Positions 24,001 to 30,573 of a stretch of DNA of 64,000 nt are shown piece by piece. The DNA is from Hexactinellida sp. DTS-2022 (taxonomy: Eukaryota > Porifera > Hexactinellida). The notes beneath the pieces were generated by a model. The model saw only the letters and a program-made list of their open reading frames with translations. It was not told the origin of the DNA and did no database searches. Numbering within the stretch: the first letter of the stretch is position 1; the number at the start of each line of letters is the position of its first letter. Location: positions 310,001-374,000 of the forward strand of contig JAPNXP010000015.1 in assembly GCA_028753945.1 (NCBI GenBank), in the 5' to 3' direction. A program made the position numbers and the translations under genes.

Positions 24001-24258
24001 GTTCTAAAATACGATAACTGGATTGCTCCTGATAACCATGCGCCACCTAAACGTGTTAGCGACACATTCGTGCCACCTGTCACCTTCTCGGGTGCCACTT
24101 CTCGACAGGAGATGGCGGAAGGTGTTAACCTGTCGCTGACACAATTGGCGGAGGATCTCGCGAAAGCGGTGGCACATCCCCAGCCACTTCCGTATTTGTC
24201 ACCTTCCAACAGCAGAAAACCTAATTCATTAAACCAATCCTTCAACAGTTCTAAATGA
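9045..24258 (+). CDS. 12-exon long coiled-coil protein (about 1225 aa), host of three nested genes
   Basis: Exons: 9045-9430, 9654-9918, 10783-11073, 14271-14573, 14810-14917, 17129-17390, 19882-20123, 20175-20450, 21873-22181, 22485-22709, 22939-23292, 23602-24258. Every join keeps phase (2,0,0,0,0,1,0,0,0,0,0) with GT-AG ends, giving one open frame of about 1225 codons. Exon 1 encodes a Ser/Thr-rich head starting MNAIND. Exons 2-11 are almost pure heptad coiled coil rich in Glu, Arg, Gln and Leu. Exon 12 ends in a Pro/Ser-rich tail with an SRTSSRSS patch, a plausible phosphorylation region. Architecture resembles centrosomal or ciliary scaffold proteins, but I do not recognise the family. 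Introns 3, 5 and 6 contain complete genes on either strand; the intron after exon 7 is only 51 bp. Some exon edges, especially exons 5 and 10, rest on phase alone. Confidence 0.8.
9465..9624. repeat. Inverted-repeat rich intron 1 segment
   Basis: Copies of ATAACCGAGTTCTACT and its complement AGTAAACTCGGTTATAAC face each other around 9545-9585. It resembles the CGTTATAAC-ended small palindromic elements. Confidence 0.5.
10013..10528. repeat. Minisatellite, about 17 copies of a 30-bp unit with CAGCTG core
   Basis: Units read roughly TTGGCACAGCTGTGATTTT followed by AGATTTTTCTG. I count 17 units of 29-31 bp, differing mainly at the bases after CAGCT. It lies in intron 2 of the coiled-coil gene. 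The left flank (GTGCCTCC..CATGCTGTCGG) is the reverse complement of the repeat near 58.7-59.3 kb. Confidence 0.9.
10558..10643. repeat. hAT-like non-autonomous element end
   Basis: It begins CCAGTGGTTCCCAACCTGGG, closely matching the terminal inverted repeats typical of hAT/Charlie elements. A related copy with both ends visible lies at 26705-26846. Confidence 0.6.
10654..10757. repeat. Small palindromic element (family 6, AGCGGCAC)
   Basis: Ends TACAGGTAAAC and GTTTTACTGTA surround inverted AAAGCGGCACC / GTGCCGCTTT blocks. Copies occur at 52837-53024 and 54777-54862. Confidence 0.75.
11578..11738. repeat. Small palindromic element (family 2, CTCGTTAGTAGGAACACC)
   Basis: Termini ACAGTATAACCTCGTTAGTA and its inverse TAACGAGGTTCTACTGTA flank a conserved core containing TTATCCGGAATTCGTATTAA. 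This is the most abundant element in the window. Confidence 0.8.
12135..13358 (-). CDS. NHL-repeat propeller protein, copy 1 (intronless, nested in intron 3 of the coiled-coil gene)
   Basis: A 407-residue protein. Residues 1 to about 110 are helical, rich in Glu, Arg and Gln, and resemble the coiled-coil part of TRIM proteins; no RING or B-box is present. A short conserved CGH-containing linker follows, then about six NHL repeats (from residue 160) with recurring GxFxxPxGVAVD-like and DxxNxRIQV-like motifs. NHL propellers bind RNA or protein through loops on one face. The start MAVRFPD is shared by all three copies. It is a single exon on the strand opposite to its host gene. About 200 bp upstream is nearly identical among copies. 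Compared with copies 2 and 3, differences cluster in the loop positions of each NHL blade. Function is unknown; family assignment is firm. Confidence 0.9.
   Translation of the reverse strand: MAVRFPDLILPVDPVELEIHQLFDRIIMCVQQRRVALITTYRDTRDQIAARPITRARKEEELIALKTETERLFQMNELRETQERILAELEQALAEVRVPQPETRVVFRGTCGHLEQVIAGVGEVVEEEVPVVPRYEEMRPIIAVGKRGHAPGELCNPHGVAIDGNTNLIYVAEGLGSCRVSIFSETGEFLNTFTNQDMREPSGIAIHRDNLYVTDTGVHAVFRFKIEADMRLVASLGSRGSGRGQFYYPRGLTVSTNGDVFVADYFNNRIQVLDDSLHFQRSITHQTMQHPYHVKLTPDEVYVLTNSSIHVLTYIGDRIRYFNAPSRFGVVLFVPYFFCLDAQHNIIVGDWATDNIKILTKEGTLLHTIQRPGGRRGALYGIALTNNLNIVTVYSDAPNQLIILSSY
13359..13562 (-). promoter_or_regulatory. Conserved upstream cassette of NHL copy 1
   Basis: About 200 bp directly upstream of the start codon are nearly identical to 32892-33099 and 51672-51878, ending at GAAAGGAAATACTTT. 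Sequence beyond this point is unrelated between loci, so this block is likely the promoter plus 5' UTR copied with the gene (inference). No TATA box was seen. Confidence 0.65.
13918..14044. repeat. Small inverted-repeat element (family 1)
   Basis: GGTTATACTGTATATACCCGCTTATAACA at one side and ACGTTATAACCGAAGTTAAC at the other, around CCGCTTATAACAA, echo the element at 378-538. Confidence 0.5.
14065..14263. repeat. Small palindromic element (family 5, CTCCGCTTAA)
   Basis: CAGTCGACTCCGCTTAA at the left and TTAAGCTGAGTTGACTG at the right are inverted. The inside carries two direct copies of GCGGAGAAACCGATTAACCG. Related copies are at 37546-37734 and 38646-38766. Confidence 0.75.
14616..14770. 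repeat. Small palindromic element (family 4, GCCGGTTATAAGAACA)
   Basis: TACAGTAGATGCCGG starts the element, with inverted copies of GGTTATAAGAACA / TGTTCTTATAACC. Further copies: 39087-39215, 46862-47005, 49376-49440 (half) and 54286-54414. Confidence 0.8.
14998..15100. repeat. AAAC-type microsatellite
   Basis: An interrupted run of CAAA/CCAA units in intron 5 of the coiled-coil gene. The region between it and the p62-like gene is AT-rich with no other feature. Confidence 0.8.
15545..16705 (+). CDS. SQSTM1: SQSTM1/p62-like autophagy receptor (PB1-ZZ-UBA), nested in intron 5
   Basis: A 386-residue protein, intronless, on the same strand as its host gene. PB1 domain at residues 1-88, with a basic and an acidic face (LLLKWKDEEGDWIDISSD), suggests self-assembly. 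The ZZ zinc finger at about 134-180 shows CDGC, CRQC, CQDC and a closing Cys/His pair and would bind N-degrons. A Pro/Met-rich disordered middle (about 230-340) follows, then a UBA domain at 345-386 with the MGF signature for ubiquitin. This order is diagnostic of p62, which links ubiquitylated cargo to autophagosomes. I could not find a convincing W/F/YxxL/I/V LC3-interacting motif in acidic context. It is somewhat shorter than human p62 (440 aa). The ATG at 15545 is the first in frame. Confidence 0.92.
   Translation: MSLIIKIFLVEDWSKEPTQIRRFAWDTGLKFADLCEKVLNLYPTLLGSDLLLKWKDEEGDWIDISSDTELLDAAKAVEGHLLKLWVSTEKKPGETKDPLGEWPREWWGGCHRGGKGRGCRKGERFPWKEQKHTHWGYVCDGCNGTIVGSRFNCRQCPNYDLCQDCFDKKMHVEHSLVEIRFPKRGRRGLSRECEKEYLEQLGEGVAELLSPLDINFEVQVEERPVKQDEEPKPEPELELEPEPTQKASAPEQTAPVHPDPYLAHPPAQFLPGDVMPQQMFYSSHHEPFFPLHVPFHGMPLPPHPHMPFYHSVPPMGPPVPPTVPLAPPMPPMPPVFQIPESMTEEETGAMVTLREMGFDISNSKLMESVRKNGSDVQATINEMLKN
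17479..18975 (-). CDS. PIP5K1: Type I phosphatidylinositol-4-phosphate 5-kinase, nested in intron 6
   Basis: A 498-residue intronless kinase on the strand opposite to its host. It makes PI(4,5)P2 from PI4P at membranes. Seen in sequence: nucleotide-binding loop with GASGSLLF (about residue 107) and the lysine in YILKT, FDLKGSSYNRR, the catalytic IMDYSLLVGIH block (about residue 250), an IGVIDILQNF DFG-equivalent segment, and an activation loop ending DTFSVQKPPFYAKRF. The overall pattern is type I (PIP5K). However, the activation loop has Lys where vertebrate type I enzymes have Glu in FYAERF, a residue tied to substrate choice. The C-terminal 100 residues are basic and low-complexity. Family identity is strong; the exact substrate is less certain. 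Confidence 0.92.
   Translation of the reverse strand: MASYIHDTTNNILNNDMETLECLQLGIEHTLDTTKGKKDILMTDFNSVDTIVFPREGTNRTPGHEFNTFTFKTFANEPFHHLRQQFSIGTEEFKQSLCRMQLKCLHNPGASGSLLFISADDNYILKTVTDKEARFLQQLLPGYWMNIHQHDKTLMPKFFGLYVYQTALKTTRFVVMNNVLPSNIKYELKFDLKGSSYNRRANEITGATNATNTLTLKDNDFQDKLSEGFIMTGDKRALLIDALERDCAVLESFDIMDYSLLVGIHNVTQTVKDKSQKAKEKAQIRTPKSILKSMLRTKMSIDMHQSNYESPLIDTHSLELATHLASVPDGGFPAKLPNGDFVILFIGVIDILQNFRAKKKFEHAMKSIMIEKDTFSVQKPPFYAKRFLKFMKDEVFKEREVNKKKKKGVTFGAVRRTSFVEVCMDDVPDDYPVRSGSAEGERKMGMLKRQATIEPNPLLDQGDKNEISFEKERVKEITRARKNIKMARQTAVEETGAN
19110..19355. repeat. Two direct repeats of about 115 bp
   Basis: TAGTTGAACTAAGGTTTGTA and its surroundings (AATTGAAA..TGTAATTT..TTGCAACT, AATAAGCAAATA) occur twice in tandem with about 85% identity by eye, inside intron 6 of the coiled-coil gene. 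Confidence 0.65.
19590..19741. repeat. Dispersed repeat shared with 46558-46715
   Basis: Contains CTAATCCTGGTCTGATCCAA, CACAAATTAATGTT and CTCCTGGATAATTCC in the same order as at 46.6 kb, with scattered differences. No coding capacity. Confidence 0.75.
20481..20815. repeat. Two adjacent family 2 palindromic elements
   Basis: One copy spans 20481-20663 and a second begins at 20668; they are separated by a few bases and both carry CTCGTTAGTAGGAACAC. They lie in intron 8 of the coiled-coil gene. Confidence 0.75.
21012..21742. repeat. Family 3 palindromic element fragments (CAGGTCTGCTTAATATGAA)
   Basis: Two pieces (21012-21190 and 21631-21742) share TTTTATTATGAACAAGCCCT with copies at 38592-38930 and 48642-48840. 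The second piece ends as a family 2 terminus (AGGAGGTTCTACTGTA), so it is a mosaic. Confidence 0.6.
22728..22920. repeat. GTTA/GTTT microsatellite
   Basis: A run of TTAGTTTG and TTAG units fills most of the 229-bp intron between exons 10 and 11 of the coiled-coil gene. Confidence 0.9.
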
Positions 24259-24414
24259 ACCACCATTCAGTTGTAATTATACCGAACTCTGTTATATTGT
24301 TATACACCACATACTGGTCAGGTCCATATTTATTCCAATTCCATCTGGAGTCTGGGGTCTGGTATCAGTGACACATTTCGTATTATTAAACTGGACAAAC
24401 AACAACAGATAAAC

Positions 24415-24500
24415 AAACAAACAAACAAATAAACAAACAAACAAACAAACAAACAAACAAACAAACAAACAAACAAACGAACAACAACCAAACAACAAAC
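24415..24500. repeat. AAAC microsatellite
   Basis: About 20 CAAA units just upstream of the deaminase-like gene. The 286-bp gap between that gene and the coiled-coil gene holds nothing else recognisable. Confidence 0.9.
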
Positions 24501-24544
24501 AAACATTTTAATAACTTGTTAATTTGTAGAGTTTTAGCATTCTA

Positions 24545-25912
24545 ATGTCTACAATTCCCGTTATTTCCCAATTCAAATCTGCTGGGCAGTATTTAACTGG
24601 GGACAAAGACGGCGCCTACGATACGCAAGATATATTTTCTAAACAGTGCATAGTGGTTTCTCAGCTTAGGTCAACTTACCAATGGTACAGAGGGAATTCG
24701 GAGGGTGCATGGCAAACCCAGAAGGAATTTGTGATCGGCGTTGATCATACGCTGAATAGTACACCAGTTATTGGACACATTAAGGGGGGTATACATTATA
24801 AATTGGGAAACAGAGATGCTGGTGACAGGGCAATGAAACAATCCTCTAGGGCATCGGGCGTGTTAATAGGGGGAGTTATCGGGTCCCTTATTGCTGGTCC
24901 TATTGGTGGAAAGTTGGGGGGATTATCGGGTGGTGCGATTTTAGACGTGACAATAACGATTGTTGACTCTTTTGTAAACAAAGAACCCCGACCTTATGGG
25001 TATATAGAATTGTACCAAAAACTTCGTGAAAACCCTAGAAATTTCGGAACGTGGTTTGACACCTTTATACTCGTTGTTGCTGATGTTCAAATTGGAAATG
25101 AAGCAGACAAATTAACAGAACAGAACACATTTTCAAGAGAAAAATCTAAACTTGCTAATAAAGTAGGTAAATCAGGTGCTGATGATATATTTGAAACTGC
25201 TGAACATTCAAGAATGCATGTTAAAGAAAATCCGACGAATTCAAAATCTCCTCAAGTAACTTCTATGGTGAGGGACACCAAAACCGGGGACAAACATTTC
25301 GGACATAATCAGACATTTCGCAATAAGCTTGTCGGTGATAATAATGCCACTTGCACCACCATTGATAATGTTGTAAAAGAACGTTGTGCTGAACCCCATG
25401 CGTATAGTAAATTCAATAAAGGGAATAATACACAACCAGGCCAATCTCAAGTTGTTACTGTCGAAAACATAAAACAGCAAGTTTTTACAAAAGAGAGGTG
25501 TACAACATGCAAACAGAATTCCTCTAAAATGGGTTACTGTCCAACGGATGAAATTCCAAGGACATTGATACCCAAACCTCCTCAAAACCCGAGTATAATA
25601 ATTCCGATTCTTTTTGCTAGCCAATTACGAAACAATTCCAAAACAGAAATTTCTTTAAGTAAGATTGAGAATGTTTTTAAACCCTCTTTTCCAAATGAAT
25701 TTGCATATTTAAGAGGCCGCTTTCGTGCTACATACAAGAACATGTTTCATTCTTTTCCACCACTTTTTCCCACTAATATATTTCGCGAAGATTATCCAAT
25801 ATTTACGAGGATTCACAATATTTTGGGCGAGAAAAGTTTTGCTCAGTTGAAAGACCCACGTATTGGGCTTTGCTATCCTTTTGGTAAAAATAGGCATTTA
25901 TTGAGTCTATAG
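24545..25912 (+). CDS. Glycine-rich segment protein with C-terminal zinc-deaminase-like motif
   Basis: A 455-residue single-exon protein. Residues 1-100 hold two or three degenerate units with a GDxxGA..TQ..F pattern and the phrase PVIGHIKGGIHY. Residues 103-145 form a glycine-rich hydrophobic stretch (GVLIGGVIGSLIAGPIGG) of the kind seen in membrane-inserting or amphipathic hairpins. The C-terminal half carries C281-A-E283 and, 36 residues on, C319-x-x-C322 followed by KMG and TDE. This matches the (H/C)AE...CxxC zinc-ligand and catalytic Glu pattern of the cytidine-deaminase superfamily, including YwqJ-type polymorphic-toxin deaminases. I recall similar uncharacterised proteins from cnidarians and other aquatic animals, but cannot check. 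The last 100 residues look unique. Function unproven; a defence or modification enzyme is one guess. Confidence 0.7.
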   Translation: MSTIPVISQFKSAGQYLTGDKDGAYDTQDIFSKQCIVVSQLRSTYQWYRGNSEGAWQTQKEFVIGVDHTLNSTPVIGHIKGGIHYKLGNRDAGDRAMKQSSRASGVLIGGVIGSLIAGPIGGKLGGLSGGAILDVTITIVDSFVNKEPRPYGYIELYQKLRENPRNFGTWFDTFILVVADVQIGNEADKLTEQNTFSREKSKLANKVGKSGADDIFETAEHSRMHVKENPTNSKSPQVTSMVRDTKTGDKHFGHNQTFRNKLVGDNNATCTTIDNVVKERCAEPHAYSKFNKGNNTQPGQSQVVTVENIKQQVFTKERCTTCKQNSSKMGYCPTDEIPRTLIPKPPQNPSIIIPILFASQLRNNSKTEISLSKIENVFKPSFPNEFAYLRGRFRATYKNMFHSFPPLFPTNIFREDYPIFTRIHNILGEKSFAQLKDPRIGLCYPFGKNRHLLSL

Positions 25913-26448
25913 TACCGAGACTTTCATCTTATAAGCTATTCTCCTATTCACTTGAATTATTTTATTTAGTCTATTTAGATAGTATTTGAACTCTGTTCAA
26001 GTAGAAAGGTGATAGAATATCGCATTTATGTATGTATATTGTTGAATATTGCAAAATTCTTGTTTAACTTGAATTATTTTATTTATTCTACTATTTAGAT
26101 AGTATTTCAACTCTGTTCTAGTTAAGTAGAAACTCTACTTAATATTCCGAACACTTACACTCTTATGTCACACGTTTTTACCATTTGTTAACAGAACTTA
26201 GTTTTAAGGGGAAACACATTTATTTAAACAACAAACAAACAAACAAACAAACAAACAAACAAACAAACAAACAAACAAACAAACAAACAAACAAACAAAC
26301 AAACAAACAAACAAACAAACAAACAAACAAACAAACAAACAAACAAACAAACAAACAAACAAACAAATAACATATTATGTACCAGTTCCATTACTGTATA
26401 GCTATACCTTACCCAATGTGTCTAACTACACAATAGCTATACCTTAAC
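25913..26448. other. Intergenic: tandem duplication and long AAAC tract
   Basis: TTGAATTATTTTATTTA and TAGATAGTATTT blocks occur twice (about 25950-26010 and 26070-26130). A very long CAAA tract fills 26228-26366. No gene was seen. Confidence 0.7.
26228..26366. repeat. Perfect (AAAC)n tract, about 34 units
   Basis: An almost uninterrupted CAAA repeat of about 139 bp, likely polymorphic in length. Confidence 0.97.
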
Positions 26449-28975
26449 ATGTCAGCTGACCTGAGAGGAGGGTTCCCCATGGAACAGAGTCCCCACGGCT
26501 CGGGAGTGGGATCCGAGATATTCTCTAACGACAGACCCGGCCCCGCCCTATACCAGGCGAGTTATGATAGTATTATTATGTAGATACTAACTGCAGCAGT
26601 ATACTCTGTTATACATCTGTCAAGGAGTAGACTCTGTTAATAGGAACTACAGTAGACTCGTTAATTAAACATAAGTTAAGGAGTTACATACAAGGTTAAT
26701 TCCCTAGCCCAGCAATTCCCAGCCTTTTCAACCGTGGACCTTTTCAAACCTATAGTAAGTAAATACACGTATTAGATATTCTGTGGACCCCTCCCATTGA
26801 CAAATTATGAGATCTTGTGTACCCCAGGTTGGGAACCACTGCCCTAGCCTATAGAAATGCATGCAAGTGACTCCATATAATACTAATTCCGGATAATACG
26901 AACATATTAGACTGTCCCCTTGTGTTCCTAACTTCCTATTAACAGAGCCTACTGTATAGTGCCAGATACATAGTTGTCAGTGTATATGGACTAACACCTA
27001 TGTACTATATGGAACTAACACCTCTCTAGGAGCAGACTAGGAGCCCCACCATGCAGCAGGCTCGGCAGTACAGCCAGAGAGGGGGCCAGGTGGTCCGCGT
27101 GGGGACCATGCGAGCTGTGACGTCAGTCGGAGACTTCTTCGGAGTGACACAACAGTCCCAGCAGAGACTGAATAACCAGCATGGCAACCAAGGTGTCAGG
27201 AGTCTGCGTAGGAATGTGGGGGGGCAGCCGACCCATTCGTATGTGGACACTAATTACCTGGCACCCGAATTCCTGGGGGAAATAGACATTCCAATTGAGT
27301 TCCTTGGTTTCGAGGATGGGGCTTTGCCAGTGGGAAAGGAGCATTTGTTTATAACTCAGAAAAGAGAGGCTTTGGAGTATTATAGGGGTGTGGCGGATCT
27401 AAAGATTGAAGAAGATGGATTCTTTGGGGGACAAGTGGCTCGATCCACCGCGCCACAATCCGAGCGGAGGAAGGACATCAATATTAGGGCGCCGAAGAAA
27501 CCTAAGAGCAAAAGAGATCAAATCAAAAGCAAACTCAAGGTGTTATATAACTTTTTTCTTTAAATTTCATTTTAATTCCGTTTATAGGTACATAGTACAT
27601 TAATTTCTATAAAGGGACATGTTTGGACGGTCCCCTGGTGTCCCTATAACGATATTTATAACATTCCTTTCTCCTCTAGGCGTTGCCATCCTTCTGGCCC
27701 TACTTCACAATATTTATTCTCATCGTGGATTTAGTGGCAGCTTTTGTTCCCATTATAGTAGAGTGGTCCTTCAAAGGCCACTTGGCCCCTATCCACTTGG
27801 TGCCACTTAACACCACTTCGGACCCTGGCGACTTCCAAACCCTCAGAAATGTGTCCTCTGTGTCCGTGTACGCGGGACTGTCCCCTAACATGTGGATCGG
27901 AACCTCTGTCGAGTTCCTTATAAGGGCAGGGGCGCAATATGCCCCCTGCATGCGACGTGACCTCCAAATAGTGTCGCGTTACGCGCGTGATGACGATACA
28001 CAACAGTCCCAAGGGGGCCTAGGGTGCTGTCAGTATGGGTTCACAGCTGGCACCGTAGTGGCCTCAGAATGTGACGGTGCTTATACCCCTCGAGTGGTTT
28101 GTTCCAACCTGACTCTCCCGATTCCGGTGACGCAGGTGTTTAGACCGTGTTGTGTCGGTGTTATGGGAATGTGTCGCGTTGTAACGAGTCTCCATTGTCA
28201 GTTCTTAGGAGGAAAGTACCACGAAAGCGCCGATTCATGTGACAACGTGAATTGCTTTGTAGGAATTTGCGGGATGTTCGGGGCTGGGATTAACTCGGTC
28301 CCGGGTTTTGAGAACCGACCAGACCCGACTCAATGGTGGCGGTGGGTCACCGCTCTATTCTTCCACGCGGGATTTATCCACTTGGCGATTGTGTCGCTGG
28401 AGACACTTATTGTGGCAGGGTTAGTGGAACACACGGCAGGGCTTATACGAGTGGCACTCATATATTTCATTTGTGGCATAGGTGGAAATATGTTCGGGTC
28501 TATTTTTTCTCCATACGCACTCCAATTGGGCGCCTCGCCCGCTATAATGGGACTTTCTGCCGTTTTCCTAGTTGAGTATTTTGAGACTTTACAAGCTCTT
28601 GAGAGGAAATGTGTCGAATTCCTGCGGTTATTAGGGGTGTTGGTGACTGTTATTTTCGTTAATTTCATTCTCGGGACATTCTTGTATGTGGATAATTGGG
28701 CCAATATAGGTGGATTCCTGTTTGGGATCCCGAGTGCCCTTGTGTTCCTTCCCTATGTCACATTCGGAAAATGGGACGCAGTCACCAAGAGGATTATTCT
28801 AGCCATCGCCTTGCCAATTCTGGTTTTAATGTTTCTTGTTCTTCTCGCAATATTCTACATAGCGAACACTGATTTCTGTCCGATTTGTAAATACCTAAGT
28901 TGCTTTCCGTATCTAGGCGATATGTGTGGGAATGCGTATAATTACCCTGATCCACAGGTGGCCTATTCCTTCTGA
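26449..28975 (+). CDS. RHBDF1: iRhom-like rhomboid pseudoprotease
   Basis: Exons: 26449-26556, 27030-27539, 27680-28975 (about 637 aa). iRhoms escort ADAM17 and EGF-family ligands through the secretory pathway. Seen: a cytosolic tail with a basic segment and TMRAVTS..DFFGV motif typical of iRhoms; a first membrane span after ALPSFWPY; a large Cys-rich luminal domain (the iRhom homology domain); then a rhomboid core. The serine-site motif reads GASPAIMG instead of GxSG, and the last catalytic helix has WANIGG where active rhomboids have His. It is therefore predicted inactive. Exon 1 joins in phase only with a GC donor (CAG|GCGAGT); otherwise translation could begin at the Met at 27051. The N-terminal tail is shorter than in vertebrates. 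Confidence 0.85.
26705..26846. repeat. hAT-like non-autonomous element
   Basis: Inverted ends CCAGCAATTCCCAGCCTTT and CAGGTTGGGAACCACTGCC, of the hAT/Charlie type, flank 100 bp with no ORF. It lies in iRhom intron 1. Confidence 0.65.
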
Positions 28976-29328
28976 AAAACAGCTGATTATTAGCTGATAA
29001 TTAGGGAGATAAGGGGTTTGTTGTTTGTGTATATTTGAACCTTGGATTTTATGCGGATTTATTTGTAAATTGTGATATACGTGTAAGATAATTTGCTTAT
29101 TATTGGAATTCGAGTAATTAATATCACTGTTATTATATAATATGCTATTATTGGTTTTGTTGTTGTTATTATGAATTTATTGTTGTTGGTGTTCTTGTTG
29201 TTGTTGTTGTTATTAGAAATTTATTATTAATGTTTTTAGTGATATTATTTTTGCTATTATTGGTGTAGTTGTGTTGTTGCTGTTATTATTGGTGTTATTG
29301 TTGTTGTTTACATAAAATTAGTATACAA
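28976..29328. other. Intergenic, TTG/TTA-rich low-complexity
   Basis: Interrupted TTGTTGTTATTA runs precede the FITM2 start. No gene is visible; TTG codons here can falsely extend the reading frame upstream of the true ATG at 29329. Confidence 0.7.
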
Positions 29329-30258
29329 ATGAGTAAAAGGCGGCCTTTCCAGAAAAAGCAGACCAACCAGATTGCCTCCCCTAGGCCCCGTTTGCCCCCT
29401 CCTCAGGACCATAGTCCAATTCTCCCAAATGTCCCAACTAACATAAAGGCATTGCGGACATTCGAACACATATTGGAATCCACTTTATACAACAAACCTA
29501 GAACCATTGCCTATTTCTGTTTTTCAGTGTCATTACTGCTTCCGCTTTTCTCGACTTATTTTCCGTTTATTCGGGAATATAAAATCGAAAAGGATAATTT
29601 CCTAAATGTCTATTTTGTGAAGATTGGTTGGGGTTGGACTTTGACTGTAGTGGGTTTATATGTGGCCATTTCAAGTGCCATTTACACCTTAATGAGTGCC
29701 ACTTTGATGGTCAAACACCTCGGAAGGCTGGTGGTCTCGACCGCAATGTGGTATTTGGGAACCAGGGGTTTTGATATTATTCAGGAAATAACAGGAAAAT
29801 GTACCAATGGGACAATTGAGACCATACAAATGTGTTTGGAAAATAATGATATTTGGACAGGTTTTGATGTGTCAGGGCATTCGTTTTTGTTGACGTTTTG
29901 TTTACTTGTTATTGTTGAGGAGTTTAAAACTTCAAAATATATTTACTGGGATAGTTTACAAGACGCTTTTGAAAAGAAGATTTACAGAAATACATTTTCA
30001 TTCATTTTATTTGAAAACACAGAAAAAATTATTATGTTACTAAAATTAACCGCACTTTTGTTGTTGTTTATCTTTCAATGGATGTTAATAACATCGAGCT
30101 TATTCTATCACACCTTCAGTGAGAACCTAAGTGGCACTATTTGTGGCATTGTTTCGTGGTTAGTGACGTATGTGGCTTGCTTTCACGAACAGAAATATTT
30201 AACGTATCCAGGGGATGGTGAATTGGGTGGGTATTTCAGAGAATATTCGGATATTTAA
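29329..30258 (+). CDS. FITM2: Fat storage-inducing transmembrane protein (FIT2), ER acyl-CoA diphosphatase
   Basis: A 309-residue multi-pass ER membrane protein that hydrolyses fatty acyl-CoA and supports lipid-droplet budding. I start it at the ATG at 29329 (MSKRRPF), because upstream in-frame sequence is low-complexity. Six hydrophobic spans are visible. The two catalytic-histidine blocks of the family are present: FDVSGHSFLLT near residue 190 and FYHTFSENL.GT near residue 263, as in the lipid-phosphatase-like active site. It is slightly longer than human FITM2 (262 aa) owing to a proline-rich cytosolic N-terminus. Single exon. Confidence 0.93.
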   Translation: MSKRRPFQKKQTNQIASPRPRLPPPQDHSPILPNVPTNIKALRTFEHILESTLYNKPRTIAYFCFSVSLLLPLFSTYFPFIREYKIEKDNFLNVYFVKIGWGWTLTVVGLYVAISSAIYTLMSATLMVKHLGRLVVSTAMWYLGTRGFDIIQEITGKCTNGTIETIQMCLENNDIWTGFDVSGHSFLLTFCLLVIVEEFKTSKYIYWDSLQDAFEKKIYRNTFSFILFENTEKIIMLLKLTALLLLFIFQWMLITSSLFYHTFSENLSGTICGIVSWLVTYVACFHEQKYLTYPGDGELGGYFREYSDI

Positions 30259-30355
30259 TGATACTATTAATAGAATGTTATTAATACTGGCTGTTGTTAT
30301 TAGTATATCGTTTGTGTACTGTTATATGAGTAAACAACAATAACAACAAATTAAC

Positions 30356-30523
30356 TATACTAGCTCGTTAGTAGGAACACCAGGGGACCGTATTAACATG
30401 TTCGTATTATCCGGAATTCGTATTAACCGGAGTCACTTGCATGCATTTGTATAGGCTAGGGGAATTAAACCTTGTACTCCTTAACCGATATTTCCCTTAT
30501 CCGTGTTCCTATTAACAGAGTAT
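30356..30523. repeat. Family 2 palindromic element
   Basis: CTCGTTAGTAGGAACACCAG at the left, and CCGTGTTCCTATTAACAGAG inverted at the right. The half-element at 46134-46220 matches its right side. Confidence 0.7.
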
Positions 30524-30573
30524 AATATAACAAACTAACGAACTACAAACAAACATTTCATTACAAATTACAA

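Noticed and set aside
26185-26370. Open frame of Lys-Gln-Thr-Asn repeats
   Set aside because: Pure translation of an (AAAC)n microsatellite.
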